Shown in pieces: positions 5,263-5,581 of a stretch of 5,581 nt of DNA. The stretch is from contig CAZSAL010000084.1 in the NCBI GenBank assembly GCA_964604825.1, positions 1-5,581 on the forward strand. The letters are read 5' to 3'. The translations under genes were made by a program, and so were the position numbers. Origin of the DNA: CAZSAL01 sp964604825. GTDB lineage: Bacteria > Elusimicrobiota > Elusimicrobia > 2-01-FULL-59-12. Every line of letters begins with the position of its first letter. Within the stretch, counting starts at the first letter, position 1. The notes below the pieces were generated by a model. It was given only the letters and a program-made list of their open reading frames with translations, made no database searches and was not told where the DNA came from.

Positions 5263-5581
5263 TACCCGTTCACGGGGACAATGTAGCTTTTAAGGCGACA
5301 AAAACTAGTATTTTTCGAGCGATAAATAGCCGATACTTTATGCATGGCAACGGAGCAGAATAAAAGCGGGCGGGAAGGCGAGTTGGAAGAAGAGAACCGT
5401 CGGCTAAATGAACGCCTTGCGCAGACAGACGCAGAGAACAAGGCCCTTATAGCCATGGTCAAAAGTTTGGGATACAAAGTCAAAAAACTGGAAGTGGAAT
5501 TGGCGCGCGCACAGACCACTTCGCGCAATTCCTCCAAACGCCCTTCGAGCGATATTGTCAAGCCGCCACGCGCCAGGCGCA
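5262..5581 (+). mobile_element. IS66-family insertion sequence, left end (continues beyond window)
   Basis: The inferred left terminus is GTACCCGTTCACGGGGAC at 5262. It starts with GTA, as IS66 ends commonly do, and forms a subterminal dyad (CCCG-TTCA-CGGG, 5265-5276). About 80 bases later the tnpC-type transposase starts. With no room for tnpA and tnpB upstream, this looks like the single-gene (ISBst12-like) type, unless those genes lie downstream. The exact end is inferred from the disrupted neighbouring gene; an end near TGTAGC (5282) is the alternative. The right inverted repeat is not in the window. Confidence 0.65.
5344..5581 (+). CDS. tnpC: IS66-family transposase, N-terminal fragment (3' end outside window)
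   Basis: 79 codons from ATG 5344-5346 to the edge, open throughout. Residues 13-57 form a coiled-coil-like stretch (LEEENRRLNERLAQTDAENK, then a second heptad region to LEVELARA), the leucine-zipper-like N-terminus of IS66 transposases. Residues 62-70 read NSSKRPSSD, a close variant of the hallmark NSSKPPSSD that precedes the zinc-binding and DDE domains. Those catalytic domains lie beyond the window. The nearest in-frame stop upstream is TAA at 5323-5325, so this ATG is the first possible ATG start. No clear Shine-Dalgarno site precedes it, which is common in insertion sequences. It is divergent from the minus-strand cluster. Confidence 0.9.
   Translation, partial: MATEQNKSGREGELEEENRRLNERLAQTDAENKALIAMVKSLGYKVKKLEVELARAQTTSRNSSKRPSSDIVKPPRARR

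Noticed and set aside
5151..5561. Minus-strand ORF of 136 codons spanning the IS66 end
   Set aside because: Half is antisense to the IS66 transposase and the rest is out of frame with the signal peptide of the HEAT-like gene. Composition is Ser/Arg/Leu-rich with no motif.

Overview
The window is a bacterial chromosome segment. Five protein genes lie on the minus strand, and a divergent insertion sequence starts at the right-hand edge on the plus strand. No rRNA, tRNA or CRISPR array is visible. The gene mix (large membrane-anchored DUF5060/glycosidase-like protein, PKD plus RCC1 propeller, HEAT-repeat proteins, IS66, a RAYT-type palindrome) fits the Planctomycetes-Verrucomicrobia-Lentisphaerae group or a similar environmental Gram-negative lineage. 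That placement is an inference from gene content only.

Layout, in the direction of minus-strand transcription (right to left). (i) 5262-5581 (+): left end of an IS66-family element with the first 79 codons of its transposase. (ii) 4423-5262 (-): a secreted HEAT-like repeat protein whose start codon appears to have been destroyed by the IS66 insertion; the frame now opens with CTG where ATG would be expected. (iii) 4045-4293 (-): a small exported cysteine-rich protein. (iv) 2560-4014 (-): an exported protein with one PKD domain and seven RCC1-type repeats, enough for a complete seven-bladed propeller. (v) 1638-2531 (-): a membrane-anchored HEAT-repeat protein whose last nine residues and stop codon lie in or next to a repeat-like palindrome. 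(vi) 1-1471 (-): the first 490 residues of a large membrane-anchored protein with a jelly-roll-like domain, a DUF5060-like domain and the beginning of a glycosidase-like domain. It has no stop inside the window and is easily missed.

Genes ii to v are close together, on one strand, and every one begins with a signal peptide or membrane anchor. They look like a module of extracytoplasmic repeat-scaffold proteins (HEAT, RCC1, PKD). Gene vi has its own promoter candidate and a higher-GC sequence, so it is probably a separate unit. The function of the module is unknown. The most informative observations are the single-base resolution of the IS66 insertion at a start codon, the repeat-derived C-terminus of the HEAT protein, and the defensin-reminiscent cysteine spacing of the small protein.
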